NCBI RefSeq assembly: GCF_900096905.1
Contig: NZ_FMYI01000004.1
Span: forward strand, 62,001 to 126,000
Source of the DNA: Pelagirhabdus alkalitolerans
GTDB lineage: Bacteria; Bacillota; Bacilli; Bacillales; Amphibacillaceae
Reading direction: 5' to 3'
Length of the DNA: 64,000 bases
The position numbers were made by a program, and so were the translations under genes. Each line of letters starts with the position of its first letter. Position 1 is the first letter of the stretch. Below the pieces are notes generated by a model that was given only the letters and a program-made list of their open reading frames with translations, was not told the origin of the DNA and did not search any database. Of the stretch, positions 41,941 through 51,358 are shown piece by piece.

Positions 41941-43725
41941 TTAATTTTCTAAAACGTTGATCAGTTCAAACGTCGTCACATCAACCAAACCACGGTTCGA
42001 AATACGGATGTCTGGAATAACGGGTAGCGCAATGAGTGAGAATGTCATAAATGGTGCGTTAATCGTACAACCGAGTTGCTTCCATGCCGCTTCTAATTGC
42101 TGAACTTGCTGAACAACTTCCTCCGCTTTACGATCAGACATTAAGCCCGCAACAGGCATTGGCACTTCTGCTAGAACCTCTCCGTCTTCAACCACTAACA
42201 TACCACCACCAAGTTCAACTAACTTATTCGCTGCGATCGCCATATCCTGATCATTTGCACCCATCACAAGAAGGTTATGACTATCATGAGCAACCGTCGA
42301 AGCAACTGCTCCACGCTTTAAGTTAAAACCATGTGCAAAACCGACTGAAATATCACCAGATTGATGATGACGATCTAAACAAGCGAGTTTAATGACATCT
42401 TGGTTTAGGTCAGATTGAATGTCGCCCTCATCATCAACCGTTAACTTAAATTGCTCACGTTCTGTACGAGCACTATTTTCGATAATCTTAATCACATTAA
42501 CTGAAGCCGTTTCTTTTATTTGATCGGCTTTAACAACAAAATCAGACTGGTCAACGGTTCGCTTAACATGAACGGATTGCTTGATATGATCCGGATAGTT
42601 ATACGAAGGTAGATCTTTAATCAATTCACTTTCTCGTACAACGACTTCGCCATTTACAATGACCATTGATGGCTCTACCTTTTCTAAATCATCCAGAATT
42701 ATTAAATCTGCGACTTTTCTTGGAGAAACACTGCCATAATCATCCGCTAATTTAAAATACCGGGCTGTATTAATGGTCGCCAATTTAATCGCCGTAACCG
42801 GATCCACGCCTTCCTCAATCGCACGTCTGACAACGTGATTAATTTGTCCCTGCTCTACTAATGTTTGAGGGTAAATATCATCCGTCACTAACATAATCTG
42901 ATCTGTACTTACATTATCTTCTGTGATCACTTTAATGACTTCTTTCACATCTTGCCACGCAGAACCTTCACGTATCATTAAATACATACCGAGACGCAAC
43001 TTCTCGAGAGCCTGTTCACGGGTGACTGTCTCATGACAAGAATCAACACCTGCTGCAAAATAGGCTTGTAACATGTGATCAGGCCCTTCAGGAAAATGGC
43101 CTGTTACTGTTTTTTGCGCTTCAATCGTCGCATTAATCTCACCCATCATTTTTTTATCACGACTTACAACACCTGGAAAGTTCATCACTTCTCCAATGCC
43201 CACAACATTTGACCACTTAAGTCCTTCTTGAACATCTTCAACAGTGATCGTCGCACCAGCATCTTCTAACCCATCTGTTGCGGGTACACATGAAGGAAAT
43301 GTGGTGAATACATGTAATGGTAGCTGTTGACCTTCATCATGCATATACCCAACGCCTTCTTTACCAAATACATTAGCCATTTCATGCGGATCCATAAAGA
43401 TGCTCGTTGTCCCTTTTGTTAACGCAATGCGAGCAAATTCAGTGACAGTTAACATCGTACTTTCCACATGCATATGACCATCCATCAATCCTGGTGCGAT
43501 ATACTTTCCTTCAAGGTTGATCACCTCAGTCGATTTTCCAATCGTATGATCAGCTTCTCCAACATAAGCAATACGTTGATTAGATATCGCAACATCGATT
43601 CCTTTATTCAACTCACCTGTAATGACGTTGACCAACGTTCCATTCTTCAAGACCAGTTCCGCAGGTTGTTCCCCGAGTGCTACAGCGATTATGTCTCTAT
43701 TAACTTTCGGTAATTGACTGATCAT
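41941..43725 (-). CDS. ade: Adenine deaminase
   Basis: A 594-residue metal-dependent amidohydrolase that turns adenine into hypoxanthine in purine salvage. Metal-binding HxH is in GLMDGHMHVESTML; further metal/catalytic residues are in FMDPHEMANV, TGHFPEG and VDSCHETVT. The C-terminal adenine-deaminase domain begins about residue 420 and carries VAHDSHNLLVMGAN. ATG 43725 is chosen with AAGGGAT upstream; ATG 43743 is a longer alternative. Monocistronic. Confidence 0.92.
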   Translation of the reverse strand: MISQLPKVNRDIIAVALGEQPAELVLKNGTLVNVITGELNKGIDVAISNQRIAYVGEADHTIGKSTEVINLEGKYIAPGLMDGHMHVESTMLTVTEFARIALTKGTTSIFMDPHEMANVFGKEGVGYMHDEGQQLPLHVFTTFPSCVPATDGLEDAGATITVEDVQEGLKWSNVVGIGEVMNFPGVVSRDKKMMGEINATIEAQKTVTGHFPEGPDHMLQAYFAAGVDSCHETVTREQALEKLRLGMYLMIREGSAWQDVKEVIKVITEDNVSTDQIMLVTDDIYPQTLVEQGQINHVVRRAIEEGVDPVTAIKLATINTARYFKLADDYGSVSPRKVADLIILDDLEKVEPSMVIVNGEVVVRESELIKDLPSYNYPDHIKQSVHVKRTVDQSDFVVKADQIKETASVNVIKIIENSARTEREQFKLTVDDEGDIQSDLNQDVIKLACLDRHHQSGDISVGFAHGFNLKRGAVASTVAHDSHNLLVMGANDQDMAIAANKLVELGGGMLVVEDGEVLAEVPMPVAGLMSDRKAEEVVQQVQQLEAAWKQLGCTINAPFMTFSLIALPVIPDIRISNRGLVDVTTFELINVLEN

Positions 43726-43897
43726 GATAAAACATCCCTTCATTTTCTGTTCATTATATCATGAAATGATTGACAGAAAAGATTAACAACCTTTGAATCT
43801 TAAACCATAAAGTGTGGTTTCTATCATATCCAGCTTATTAATATCACCAATAAGCTGATCAATCCTAATAGAATTGAGGGATGGCTTTATTTTTGGG

Positions 43898-44653
43898 TTA
43901 TCGACAATAGATCTTCATAGCATCTCTTAAAAACTCGGCAGATCCTTCAGCCACCTCATCATAATAGGCTTTAAAACGAGGATCCTCAACATAAAGCTGA
44001 GTCAAACCTAAGTGAGCCTCTTTCGAATACTGATTCCAATAGCAGCTTATCCATTCCTTATGCAAAGCACATATCTTCTGTGCTAATTCACTTTCTGGAT
44101 CGTCTTGTTCAACGGCTATTTTAAGGTGTTCATTGATTTGACGAGACAACCTTTCAGCCTCTTCATATTGATCAGGTGACATACCCATTATTTTCTCATG
44201 ACTCGCATCTACTATCTCATCACCATAGTTCTTACGAATCTCTTTACCGTATTTCTTTTCGTTTTCATCTACTATATTTTGTTTAAACCCTTGAAATTTT
44301 TCTTGATCACTCATTTGAACCCCTCCTTTTGATGCTGCAATCGTTTTTTCCACATTGTTAATCAATACATCAATTTGTTCCCTTTTGGCTCTTAGTTTTG
44401 AAAGATGACTTTGCAGTGCTTCTGTTTCGTCATAGTTTTCCGATTCGATCATTTGTTTAATCGATTCAAGTGGCATGGCCATTTCACGATAAAATAAAAT
44501 CTGTTGAAGTAAGTCTACTTCTTTTTGACCGTATATCCGGTAACCATTATGGCTCTTCCTCTTCGGAGATAATAGATTAATTTCATCATAGTATCTTAAC
44601 GTACGCGAACTCACGCCTGCGAGTTTTCCCAACTCGTTAATCGTATATTCCAT
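43898..44653 (-). CDS. MerR family regulator with TipAS domain
   Basis: A 251-residue regulator: N-terminal MerR helix-turn-helix (YTINELGKLAGVSSRTLRYYDE), coiled-coil dimerisation region (70-110), and a C-terminal TipAS antibiotic-recognition domain (from about residue 140, with ...AHLGLTQLYVEDPRFKAYYDEV). Such proteins (TipA, Mta) activate multidrug exporters when they bind cyclic peptides. GGGAGGGG sets the start at 44653. Its own promoter has the stretched 19-bp spacer used by MerR activators. No exporter is immediately adjacent. Confidence 0.88.
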   Translation of the reverse strand: MEYTINELGKLAGVSSRTLRYYDEINLLSPKRKSHNGYRIYGQKEVDLLQQILFYREMAMPLESIKQMIESENYDETEALQSHLSKLRAKREQIDVLINNVEKTIAASKGGVQMSDQEKFQGFKQNIVDENEKKYGKEIRKNYGDEIVDASHEKIMGMSPDQYEEAERLSRQINEHLKIAVEQDDPESELAQKICALHKEWISCYWNQYSKEAHLGLTQLYVEDPRFKAYYDEVAEGSAEFLRDAMKIYCR

Positions 44654-44703
44654 CTTTAACCCCTCCCATAACGATTTATTGGCCAATAATTGATCATAGC
44701 TAC

Positions 44704-44734
44704 ACTATAAATGATGACGTAACGTAAAGGTCAA
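44704..44734 (-). promoter_or_regulatory. MerR-type promoter with 19-bp spacer
   Basis: Minus strand -35 TTGACC (44729-44734) and -10 TATAGT (44704-44709) are 19 bp apart rather than 17. The spacer contains TTTACGTTACGTCA with partial dyad symmetry, as expected for a MerR-family operator. Confidence 0.65.
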
Positions 44735-44776
44735 CAGATTTTTAAATAACTTTTTTAGTTATCTAATATCATGACA

Positions 44777-44815
44777 TGTTAAAAGACGTTAATGAGTAAA
44801 ACTCACCAACGTCTT
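44777..44815 (-). terminator. Terminator after the methyltransferase at 44888
   Basis: AAGACGTT..TGAGT / ACTCA..AACGTCTT stem with AAA loop and two internal mismatches; TTTT tail on the minus strand. Confidence 0.7.
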
Positions 44816-44887
44816 AGAAAATCTCTTCATCTATATCAACGATTACAGACCCACAACCTTCACCCTACTTTACCTAACAAACGTTCT

Positions 44888-45676
44888 TTATCTTGGCGTT
44901 GCCTTTAAACTAAACATTATAGGTACAGCGCCTTCTAACTCTGGATGATACATAAGCCCCTCTTCATCTGCCACTTTACCGCCAACACCTGGCACGCAGC
45001 GATCATATTCATTAAACCATTCAATACATAATCCTGCCTGAGCTAGACCATTTATGATATCACCAATCGTATACATCCAAAAATAATTTTTAGCTTCTTT
45101 TGATTCAGAAGCATAACCTCCAATTCGAGTATCTTCATCGGGGTCTTTTTTAAAATATGGATATTTGATGTCAATGACGCCATCATTAATTTTTTCTTCA
45201 TCAAAGGAAAGGTAGAAAGGGTGGCCATCATGAGCATAGAAGAACCCATCATCCTTCAAGAAATGTCTGATCGTTCGGCCCCATTTCTTTAAATCAGGCA
45301 ACCAGCCAATCGCGCCATCAGATGTAAACACGATATCATATTTTCCTTCGTGATTGTCCATCAACTCCATAATATCAGATACTATGAAATTTACATTTTC
45401 AACTTCTAGGTCTTTTGCGAGTTGTGTGGCAAAATGTATATTGTCTGGAACTAAATCGACACCTGTCACATGTGCCCCCATTTTTGCTAATACAATCGAA
45501 TCGGCACCCGTATTACATTGCAGGTGAAGGACTTTCTTTCCTGATAGATTGCCTATCTCTTTTAATACAAATGGATTAAAAAAATAATTATCCTCTTCAA
45601 AACGCTTCTTAAAATGTTTGTAATGGTCTTCTGATAGTAACCCCCAAGCCTCTTTATTTTTTTCTACTTGATTCAT
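44888..45676 (-). CDS. Class I SAM-dependent methyltransferase
   Basis: A 262-residue methyltransferase with N-terminal helical cap (NQVEKNKEAWGLLSEDHYKHFKKRF), SAM motif KVLHLQCNTGADSIVLAKMG, acidic contact GVDLVPDNI and FIVSDIMEL. Motif I contains the Gln-Cys pair LQCNTG instead of the usual LGCGTG, a pattern seen in a subset of Bacillales methyltransferases. The Asp/His-rich middle (YAHDGHPFYLSFDEE) may contact substrate. Substrate unknown. Monocistronic, divergent from araC. Confidence 0.8.
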   Translation of the reverse strand: MNQVEKNKEAWGLLSEDHYKHFKKRFEEDNYFFNPFVLKEIGNLSGKKVLHLQCNTGADSIVLAKMGAHVTGVDLVPDNIHFATQLAKDLEVENVNFIVSDIMELMDNHEGKYDIVFTSDGAIGWLPDLKKWGRTIRHFLKDDGFFYAHDGHPFYLSFDEEKINDGVIDIKYPYFKKDPDEDTRIGGYASESKEAKNYFWMYTIGDIINGLAQAGLCIEWFNEYDRCVPGVGGKVADEEGLMYHPELEGAVPIMFSLKATPR

Positions 45677-45888
45677 TTCAAATCATCCTCTCTTCTTTAT
45701 CACCATACTGCTAACCTGCAAAAAGCCTCTCTGTCTATTAACGAATTAATTGTGATTATTTTCACATGATGTTATTAATATCCTATCACACTTGTCCTCT
45801 ACTAACCATTCATTTATAAATGTCCTTTTCATCATAAGTGTTTATCGGTAATATATAACTAAATAATGAATCGAATGGAGGCCTTTTT

Positions 45889-46770
45889 ATGACACCTCAA
45901 CAACAACGAACGTATGGTTTCAAATATAAAGGGGATCACCAAGATCGTATAGCGAGCATTCATGCGATTGGACATGAGTATCGACAAGATGAAGATTATA
46001 AATGGCATGGTCTTAAACGACATGAAGAAAGCAAAGTCGTTTTTCAATATACGCTTTCAGGTCAAGGTATGATCGAAATCGATGGTTCAACACACTCACT
46101 TACAGAAGGACAGGCCTTCTTAGTCGAGTTACCAAGTGATCATGTCTATTATTTATCAAATGATGCCACGCATTGGGAATTCATTTTCATTACGTTATAT
46201 GGTAATGAGGCATTTAACTTCTTCAATAATTATACAAAGGCACACGGTCATTTCATTAAACTGAATCGACAAGCGCGTCCGATCCAACAGTTGTTTTACC
46301 TTCTTGATAAAATTGAAACAAATCAGGTCACAAGTAGCTATCAATTAGCAGCGGATGCCTTTACCTTTCTTATGAACTTAAGTCATGATTTAGAACATCC
46401 AGAAACGCCTAATAAAGATTTACCTGTTGCGATCGCCAAAAGTATTGCTTATATTAAACAACATTTCCAAACCGACATCAGCTTACCAGACATTGTTCAT
46501 GCATCTGGTCTATCAACTTATCATTTTTCACGCTTATTTCAACGTGAAATGAAAGATAGTCCGATTAAATATGTGACAAAAATGCGAATCAATCATGCAT
46601 TAAACCTTCTTCAAGATCCTAACTTTTCTATTGAAGAAGTCGCACGACAAGTTGGTTATGAGGATGCTAACTATTTTACTAAAGTGTTTAAGCAATATGT
46701 TGAGTTAACACCTAGTGACTACCGTCATAACAAATCCATCATGCCTGTGAATCAAATTTTTTTCAATTAG
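45889..46770 (+). CDS. AraC family transcriptional regulator
   Basis: A 293-residue regulator with an N-terminal cupin sugar-sensing domain (YTLSGQGMIEIDGSTHSLTEGQAFLVE) and a C-terminal pair of helix-turn-helix motifs (ISLPDIVHASGLSTYHFSRLF and IEEVARQVGYEDANYFTKVFK). It directly precedes and probably activates the GH4 and GH120 glycoside hydrolase genes in response to their sugar. Good RBS (TGGAGG). Confidence 0.88.
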   Translation: MTPQQQRTYGFKYKGDHQDRIASIHAIGHEYRQDEDYKWHGLKRHEESKVVFQYTLSGQGMIEIDGSTHSLTEGQAFLVELPSDHVYYLSNDATHWEFIFITLYGNEAFNFFNNYTKAHGHFIKLNRQARPIQQLFYLLDKIETNQVTSSYQLAADAFTFLMNLSHDLEHPETPNKDLPVAIAKSIAYIKQHFQTDISLPDIVHASGLSTYHFSRLFQREMKDSPIKYVTKMRINHALNLLQDPNFSIEEVARQVGYEDANYFTKVFKQYVELTPSDYRHNKSIMPVNQIFFN

Positions 46771-46811
46771 TGATGTAAGCAATATTTTACTACTATCTCT
46801 TTTATTTGCGA

Positions 46812-46826
46812 TTGAAACCGCTATCA
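46812..46826. promoter_or_regulatory. cre site (CcpA) upstream of the GH4 gene
   Basis: TTGAAACCGCTATCA fits the cre consensus WTGNAANCGNWWNCA at every position, 54 bp before the melA-type ATG. Carbon catabolite repression of this sugar locus is inferred. Confidence 0.6.
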
Positions 46827-46880
46827 ACTCCCTATAGACTAAAAGCATCCAATCATTATTGATTTAAAGGAGGAAACAGG

Positions 46881-48179
46881 ATGAGTAAAATTACGTTTTT
46901 AGGTGCTGGAAGTACGATTTTTGCGAAAAATGTTTTAGGTGACTGTATGACAGTCGATGCATTGCAACATTTTGAGTTTGCACTTTATGATATTGATCTT
47001 GAACGATTAGCTGATTCAAAACGAATGCTTGATACGGTTAAAAAGAACTTAGGATCTTCAGTGACGATCCATACATACGAAAACAGAAAAGAGGCTTTGC
47101 GTGATGCCAAATATGTGATCAACGCCATTCAAGTTGGAGGCTATGATCCTTGTACGATCACTGATTTTGAAGTACCCAAGCAGTTTAACTTGCGCCAAAC
47201 GATCGCTGATACAGTTGGAATCGGAGGCATTTTCCGTAACTTGCGAACCATTCCCGTCATGCAAGAATTTGCGAGAGATATGAAGGAAGTCTGTCCGGAT
47301 GCTTGGTTTTTAAACTATACCAATCCAATGGCCGTTCTAACCAACGTCATGCTTAAAGAAGGGATTAAAACAGTTGGGCTATGCCACAGTGTACAAATTT
47401 GCGCCGATCACCTTTTAGATCACTTAGATCTACCGAAAGATAACGTTCAGTGGAAAATTGCAGGCATTAATCACATGGCCTGGCTTTTAGAAATCACTCG
47501 ACATGGTGAAGATTTATATCCGGAAATTAAAAAACGAGCAAAAGAAAAACAAAAAGAAACTCACCACGATATGGTACGCTTCGAGCTAATGGATAAGTTC
47601 GGTTATTACATTACAGAGTCGTCTGAGCATAATGCTGAATACCATCCGTATTTTATCAAAAAGCAGTATCCTGAACTTATCGAACGTTACAACATTCCTT
47701 TAGATGAGTACCCACGACGATGCATTGCTCAAATCGAGGGATGGAAACAAATGCGAGATGACTTAGTCAATGATCAAACATTGAACCATGAGCGCACTCA
47801 CGAATACGGTTCGTATATTATTGAAGCGATGGAAACAGATCAACCGATTAAAATTGGAGGTAATGTATTAAATACAGGCGGGTTGATTGAAAATCTTCCG
47901 AAAAACGCTGTCGTTGAAGTCCCTTGTTTAGTTGATGCAAGTGGTGTGACACCAACCTATGTTGGCGAGTTACCTGAACAATGTGCCGCATTAAATCGCA
48001 CCAACATCAACACGCAACTTCTAACCATTGAAGCTGCGCTAACACAAAGCAAACAGAAAATTTACCAAGCCGCTTTACTAGATCCACATACAGCTGCAGA
48101 GCTTTCAATCGATGACATTACCTCATTGTGTGATGCATTAATCGAAGTACATGGTGATTGGTTGCCGACTTATCAATAG
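46881..48179 (+). CDS. melA: GH4 family alpha-galactosidase (MelA-like)
   Basis: A 432-residue NAD+ and Mn2+-dependent glycoside hydrolase. The N-terminal Rossmann motif is KITFLGAGSTIFAKNV; the metal ligands are Cys in GLCHSVQICAD and His in AGINHMAWLLE; NYTNPMAVLTNVM is the family signature. Family 4 uses a redox elimination mechanism. Sequence is nearest to alpha-galactosidases of the MelA type, but GH4 members differ in substrate. It is cytosolic, implying import of the disaccharide. Between araC and the GH120 gene. Confidence 0.88.
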   Translation: MSKITFLGAGSTIFAKNVLGDCMTVDALQHFEFALYDIDLERLADSKRMLDTVKKNLGSSVTIHTYENRKEALRDAKYVINAIQVGGYDPCTITDFEVPKQFNLRQTIADTVGIGGIFRNLRTIPVMQEFARDMKEVCPDAWFLNYTNPMAVLTNVMLKEGIKTVGLCHSVQICADHLLDHLDLPKDNVQWKIAGINHMAWLLEITRHGEDLYPEIKKRAKEKQKETHHDMVRFELMDKFGYYITESSEHNAEYHPYFIKKQYPELIERYNIPLDEYPRRCIAQIEGWKQMRDDLVNDQTLNHERTHEYGSYIIEAMETDQPIKIGGNVLNTGGLIENLPKNAVVEVPCLVDASGVTPTYVGELPEQCAALNRTNINTQLLTIEAALTQSKQKIYQAALLDPHTAAELSIDDITSLCDALIEVHGDWLPTYQ

Positions 48180-48198
48180 ACAGAACATATGTAAATGA

Positions 48199-48226
48199 GC
48201 CCGTCATAACCATTTGGCGGGTTTTC
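48199..48226 (+). terminator. Terminator after the GH4 gene
   Basis: CCCGTCA (48200-48206) pairs with TGGCGGG (48215-48221), one G-U, followed by TTTT. Confidence 0.6.
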
Positions 48227-48378
48227 AATCTATATCATCATCTTAATTGTTGACTAGTAAAGTAAAGATCTTCTTTTAAAAAAATAACAATTTACCTGTA
48301 TAGCTATACTTACGAGTTTAAACTGTAAGATACTTGGTAGTAGTGAGTTTTTATAAAACGATGAGAAGGTGTGATGTT

Positions 48379-50403
48379 ATGAACTATTATGTATCAACAA
48401 AAGGAAATGACCAGGCAAAAGGAAATCAAGACCAACCATTTCGCACAATATCTCAAGCTGCGGCCTTAGCTATGCCCGGTGATACGGTCACAGTCCATAG
48501 CGGCATCTACAGAGAATGGGTGAACCCAGCTCATGGTGGCACAAAAGAGCATCGAATTATATACAAATCGGCAGGAGACGGCGAAGTCATTATTACAGGT
48601 GCTGAACGCATTTCGGATTGGGAAGCTGAAGGAGACAATGTTTGGTGTGCAGAAATCCCCAATTCACTCTTTTCCGTTCGCAACCCATTCGAAGTAGAGT
48701 TAAGCGGCGATTGGCTATTTGACGGCGCTTTAACCGTTCATCTTGGTGACGTTTATTTAGATGGAAAATCATTGTATGAGTGCGATCATATTGATAAAGT
48801 ACATAATCCAGAGATTTGGTCTGAATCACAATATCCTGAGGACTCTTTACTAAAATGGTATGCCGAAGTCGGTTCGACCACTACTAAAATTTGGGCCAAC
48901 TTTGGTGATCGTGACCCTCGAGAAGAAAATGTAGAGATCAACGTCCGCCCGTATTGCTTCTGGCCGGAAAAACCAGGATTGAACTATATAACCGTAAGTG
49001 GATTCACCCTTCGTCAAGCCTCTCCTCAATGGGCACCGCCAACAGATTATCAGGAAGGTTTAATCGGCCCCCATTGGAGTAAGGGCTGGATTATTGAAAA
49101 TAATATGATTAGTGAATCCAAAAACGTTGGGATCAGCTTAGGTACAAAAATTGGTACAGGTCATGCTAAATATTCAGGCAAGCACCCTAAAGGCGGAACA
49201 CAACGTGAACAGGAAGTTATCTTGCGTGCATTACGATCTGGTTGGCATAAAGATAACATAGGCAGTCATATCATTCGAGGTAATGTCATCCATGATTGTG
49301 AACAAGCCGGGATTGCTGGACATATGGGTTGTGCTTTCAGCCATATCTCCAGAAACCGAATTTATAACATTCACCATAAAAAACTCAGACATGGAGCTGA
49401 AGTAGGTGGGATCAAACTTCATGCGCCACTTGATACACAAATTAGTGAAAATACAATCTACAGCTGTTACCGCGGAGTCTGGCTTGACTGGCAAGCACAA
49501 GGCACCCGAATCAGCCGTAATCTATTTTTAGATAATTTATCTGAGGACTTCTTTGTTGAAGTGTGTCATGGCCCGTATATGGCTGATCACAACCTATTCC
49601 TTTCACCGGTGAATTTCAGAAATATGGCTCAAGGCGGAGCCTTTGTACACAATTTATTTGCAGGTCAATTTGTCGTTCGCTCAGAGATTAACCGCATAAC
49701 GCCATACCACTTCCCACATGAGACAGCTATGGCCGGTTACTCTAACATTACTGGCGGTGATGACAGATACTATAATAATATCTTTTTAAGAGAAGGCGAT
49801 ACAAATAAAGAACCTGTCCCAATCACCTTCTTTGAACACCTTCCACTCAAAGATAGGGATGAAATAGACGATGATGGAAAAACAGCCATGGACGGTGTCC
49901 CAGATGATGCCATTTGTCACTTACATCCTGTGGGACTAGGAAGCTACAACAAGCACTCAAATGTTCAAGATAAACAATGGTGGGAATACACAAAAGAAGA
50001 GATTAAAGAATTAGGAGACGCCGCAAAAGACTTCTTCATAGGTAATGCCGTTCTTCCTGTTGCGATGGGTGGGAACCTGCATCTTAACGAAGCCGTTCCA
50101 AGCACACATGAACCCGGAGCAAAAGTATATGAACAAAAAGGAATCAACGTGACGATTGATCCTGAAAAAGGCAAAGTACGCGTTCAAATCAATAAACCCG
50201 AATGGCTAAAAGGAGCATCTCCAATGTTGATTACCACTGATTTGCTTGGCAAAACCTATCACGCCGATATGAAGCATGAAAAACCAGACAGCACGCCCTA
50301 TCGATTTGACACCGACTTCTTCGGAAACAAGAGACCTGATGCAGATGTTACACCAGGTCCCTTTGAAGTAAGTAAAAATGGTGTTGTTGATTTTGATATT
50401 TAG
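48379..50403 (+). CDS. GH120 family beta-xylosidase (right-handed beta-helix)
   Basis: A 674-residue GH120 enzyme, resembling XylC of Thermoanaerobacterium: N-terminal YYVSTKGNDQAKGNQDQPFR, then a long parallel beta-helix. The nucleophile Asp lies in WLDWQAQGTRISRN and the acid/base Glu in FFVEVCHGPYMADHN, the positions of Asp382 and Glu405 in XylC as I recall. It releases xylose from xylo-oligosaccharides. No signal peptide, so cytosolic. ATG 48379 (with GAAGGTG upstream) gives the family N-terminus; an in-frame extension upstream is rejected. A terminator follows. Confidence 0.85.
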   Translation: MNYYVSTKGNDQAKGNQDQPFRTISQAAALAMPGDTVTVHSGIYREWVNPAHGGTKEHRIIYKSAGDGEVIITGAERISDWEAEGDNVWCAEIPNSLFSVRNPFEVELSGDWLFDGALTVHLGDVYLDGKSLYECDHIDKVHNPEIWSESQYPEDSLLKWYAEVGSTTTKIWANFGDRDPREENVEINVRPYCFWPEKPGLNYITVSGFTLRQASPQWAPPTDYQEGLIGPHWSKGWIIENNMISESKNVGISLGTKIGTGHAKYSGKHPKGGTQREQEVILRALRSGWHKDNIGSHIIRGNVIHDCEQAGIAGHMGCAFSHISRNRIYNIHHKKLRHGAEVGGIKLHAPLDTQISENTIYSCYRGVWLDWQAQGTRISRNLFLDNLSEDFFVEVCHGPYMADHNLFLSPVNFRNMAQGGAFVHNLFAGQFVVRSEINRITPYHFPHETAMAGYSNITGGDDRYYNNIFLREGDTNKEPVPITFFEHLPLKDRDEIDDDGKTAMDGVPDDAICHLHPVGLGSYNKHSNVQDKQWWEYTKEEIKELGDAAKDFFIGNAVLPVAMGGNLHLNEAVPSTHEPGAKVYEQKGINVTIDPEKGKVRVQINKPEWLKGASPMLITTDLLGKTYHADMKHEKPDSTPYRFDTDFFGNKRPDADVTPGPFEVSKNGVVDFDI

Positions 50404-50412
50404 TTCATGACG

Positions 50413-50447
50413 AAAGATCCAATCATTTTAGGTGATTGGATCTTTTT
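50413..50447 (+). terminator. Terminator after the GH120 gene
   Basis: Perfect 13-bp stem AAAGATCCAATCA / TGATTGGATCTTT, 7-nt loop, T-run. Confidence 0.85.
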
Positions 50448-50570
50448 TAAATGAAGATATGTTATTGACTTTAATATGAGTCTTGGATTTATTCTGGCAT
50501 TATTACTTTTTTTATAATGTATCGATTCGACTGTTTCGGTATATATGGAAACATTTAATCAATTAAATTA

Positions 50571-51242
50571 TTAATAAGTTCCCAAGACTATTGGCAAATG
50601 GTCTGAATAATTCAACCATTCTTCTTTGTCCAAGATTAAAAAATCCTTGATTTTCTCAGCATTTAAAAATGCATAATCTATATGATATCCTTTATCCCGA
50701 TGTCGATACATGTAAAAGGTATTTAAAGTTTCTTCACCTTGTTCTTCGTTTTCTACATTATGATAAGCTGAATATAAATTTATTTCTTTTAATTTATTTA
50801 CAACCATCGAATGATTTCTACCAGCATGCTCATGATCCCAAATTTTATTACTATTAAAATCACCTATGATAACCATTTCGTTATTATAGTTTTTGAAATT
50901 AATTGATTGATACACACAGTATTCTTCTATATAAGGTTTCCCTGCCCATACCGCTAAGAGATCAAAACTTCTATTTACCTTTGCTGAAATAAAGTTTCTG
51001 AGATAATGTGTTTCCCAATGATTATTTTCTAATAAAATTTCTTTGCTTGCAAAAATCCCTAAACCTTTATTCTTATTATTACCAACCCACAAACAATTAC
51101 TTCCGAATTCAATATATCCCTTATCACCTATTAATTCTGGGTTTTCACATTCTTGAATGACGTATATATCTGCATTTAGTCTTTTGATATTTTTATATTT
51201 TTCTCTAAACTTACCATTACAATTCCAACTAACTATTTTCAA
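50571..51242 (-). CDS. Endonuclease/exonuclease/phosphatase (EEP) family protein
   Basis: A 223-residue DNase I-fold protein: Asn in WNCNG, metal Glu in VIQECEN, IIGDFNSN and the C-terminal SDHLP, which together make the catalytic site. The sequence is short for the family and compact like AP-endonuclease-type or small phosphatase members. TTG start with AGGTGA upstream. It is more AT-rich and Asn/Lys-rich than its neighbours, which may mark transfer. Substrate (nucleic acid or phosphoester) unclear. Confidence 0.8.
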   Translation of the reverse strand: MKIVSWNCNGKFREKYKNIKRLNADIYVIQECENPELIGDKGYIEFGSNCLWVGNNKNKGLGIFASKEILLENNHWETHYLRNFISAKVNRSFDLLAVWAGKPYIEEYCVYQSINFKNYNNEMVIIGDFNSNKIWDHEHAGRNHSMVVNKLKEINLYSAYHNVENEEQGEETLNTFYMYRHRDKGYHIDYAFLNAEKIKDFLILDKEEWLNYSDHLPIVLGTY

Positions 51243-51358
51243 TTTATCTCACCTGACTCCAGTTGATGAATGTATGTGTTAACTTAAAAGTATACCACAT
51301 TTTCACTTTGAAAATGAACCACTCTACTAGTAGAAAATAACCCTAACAGGATAATGTG

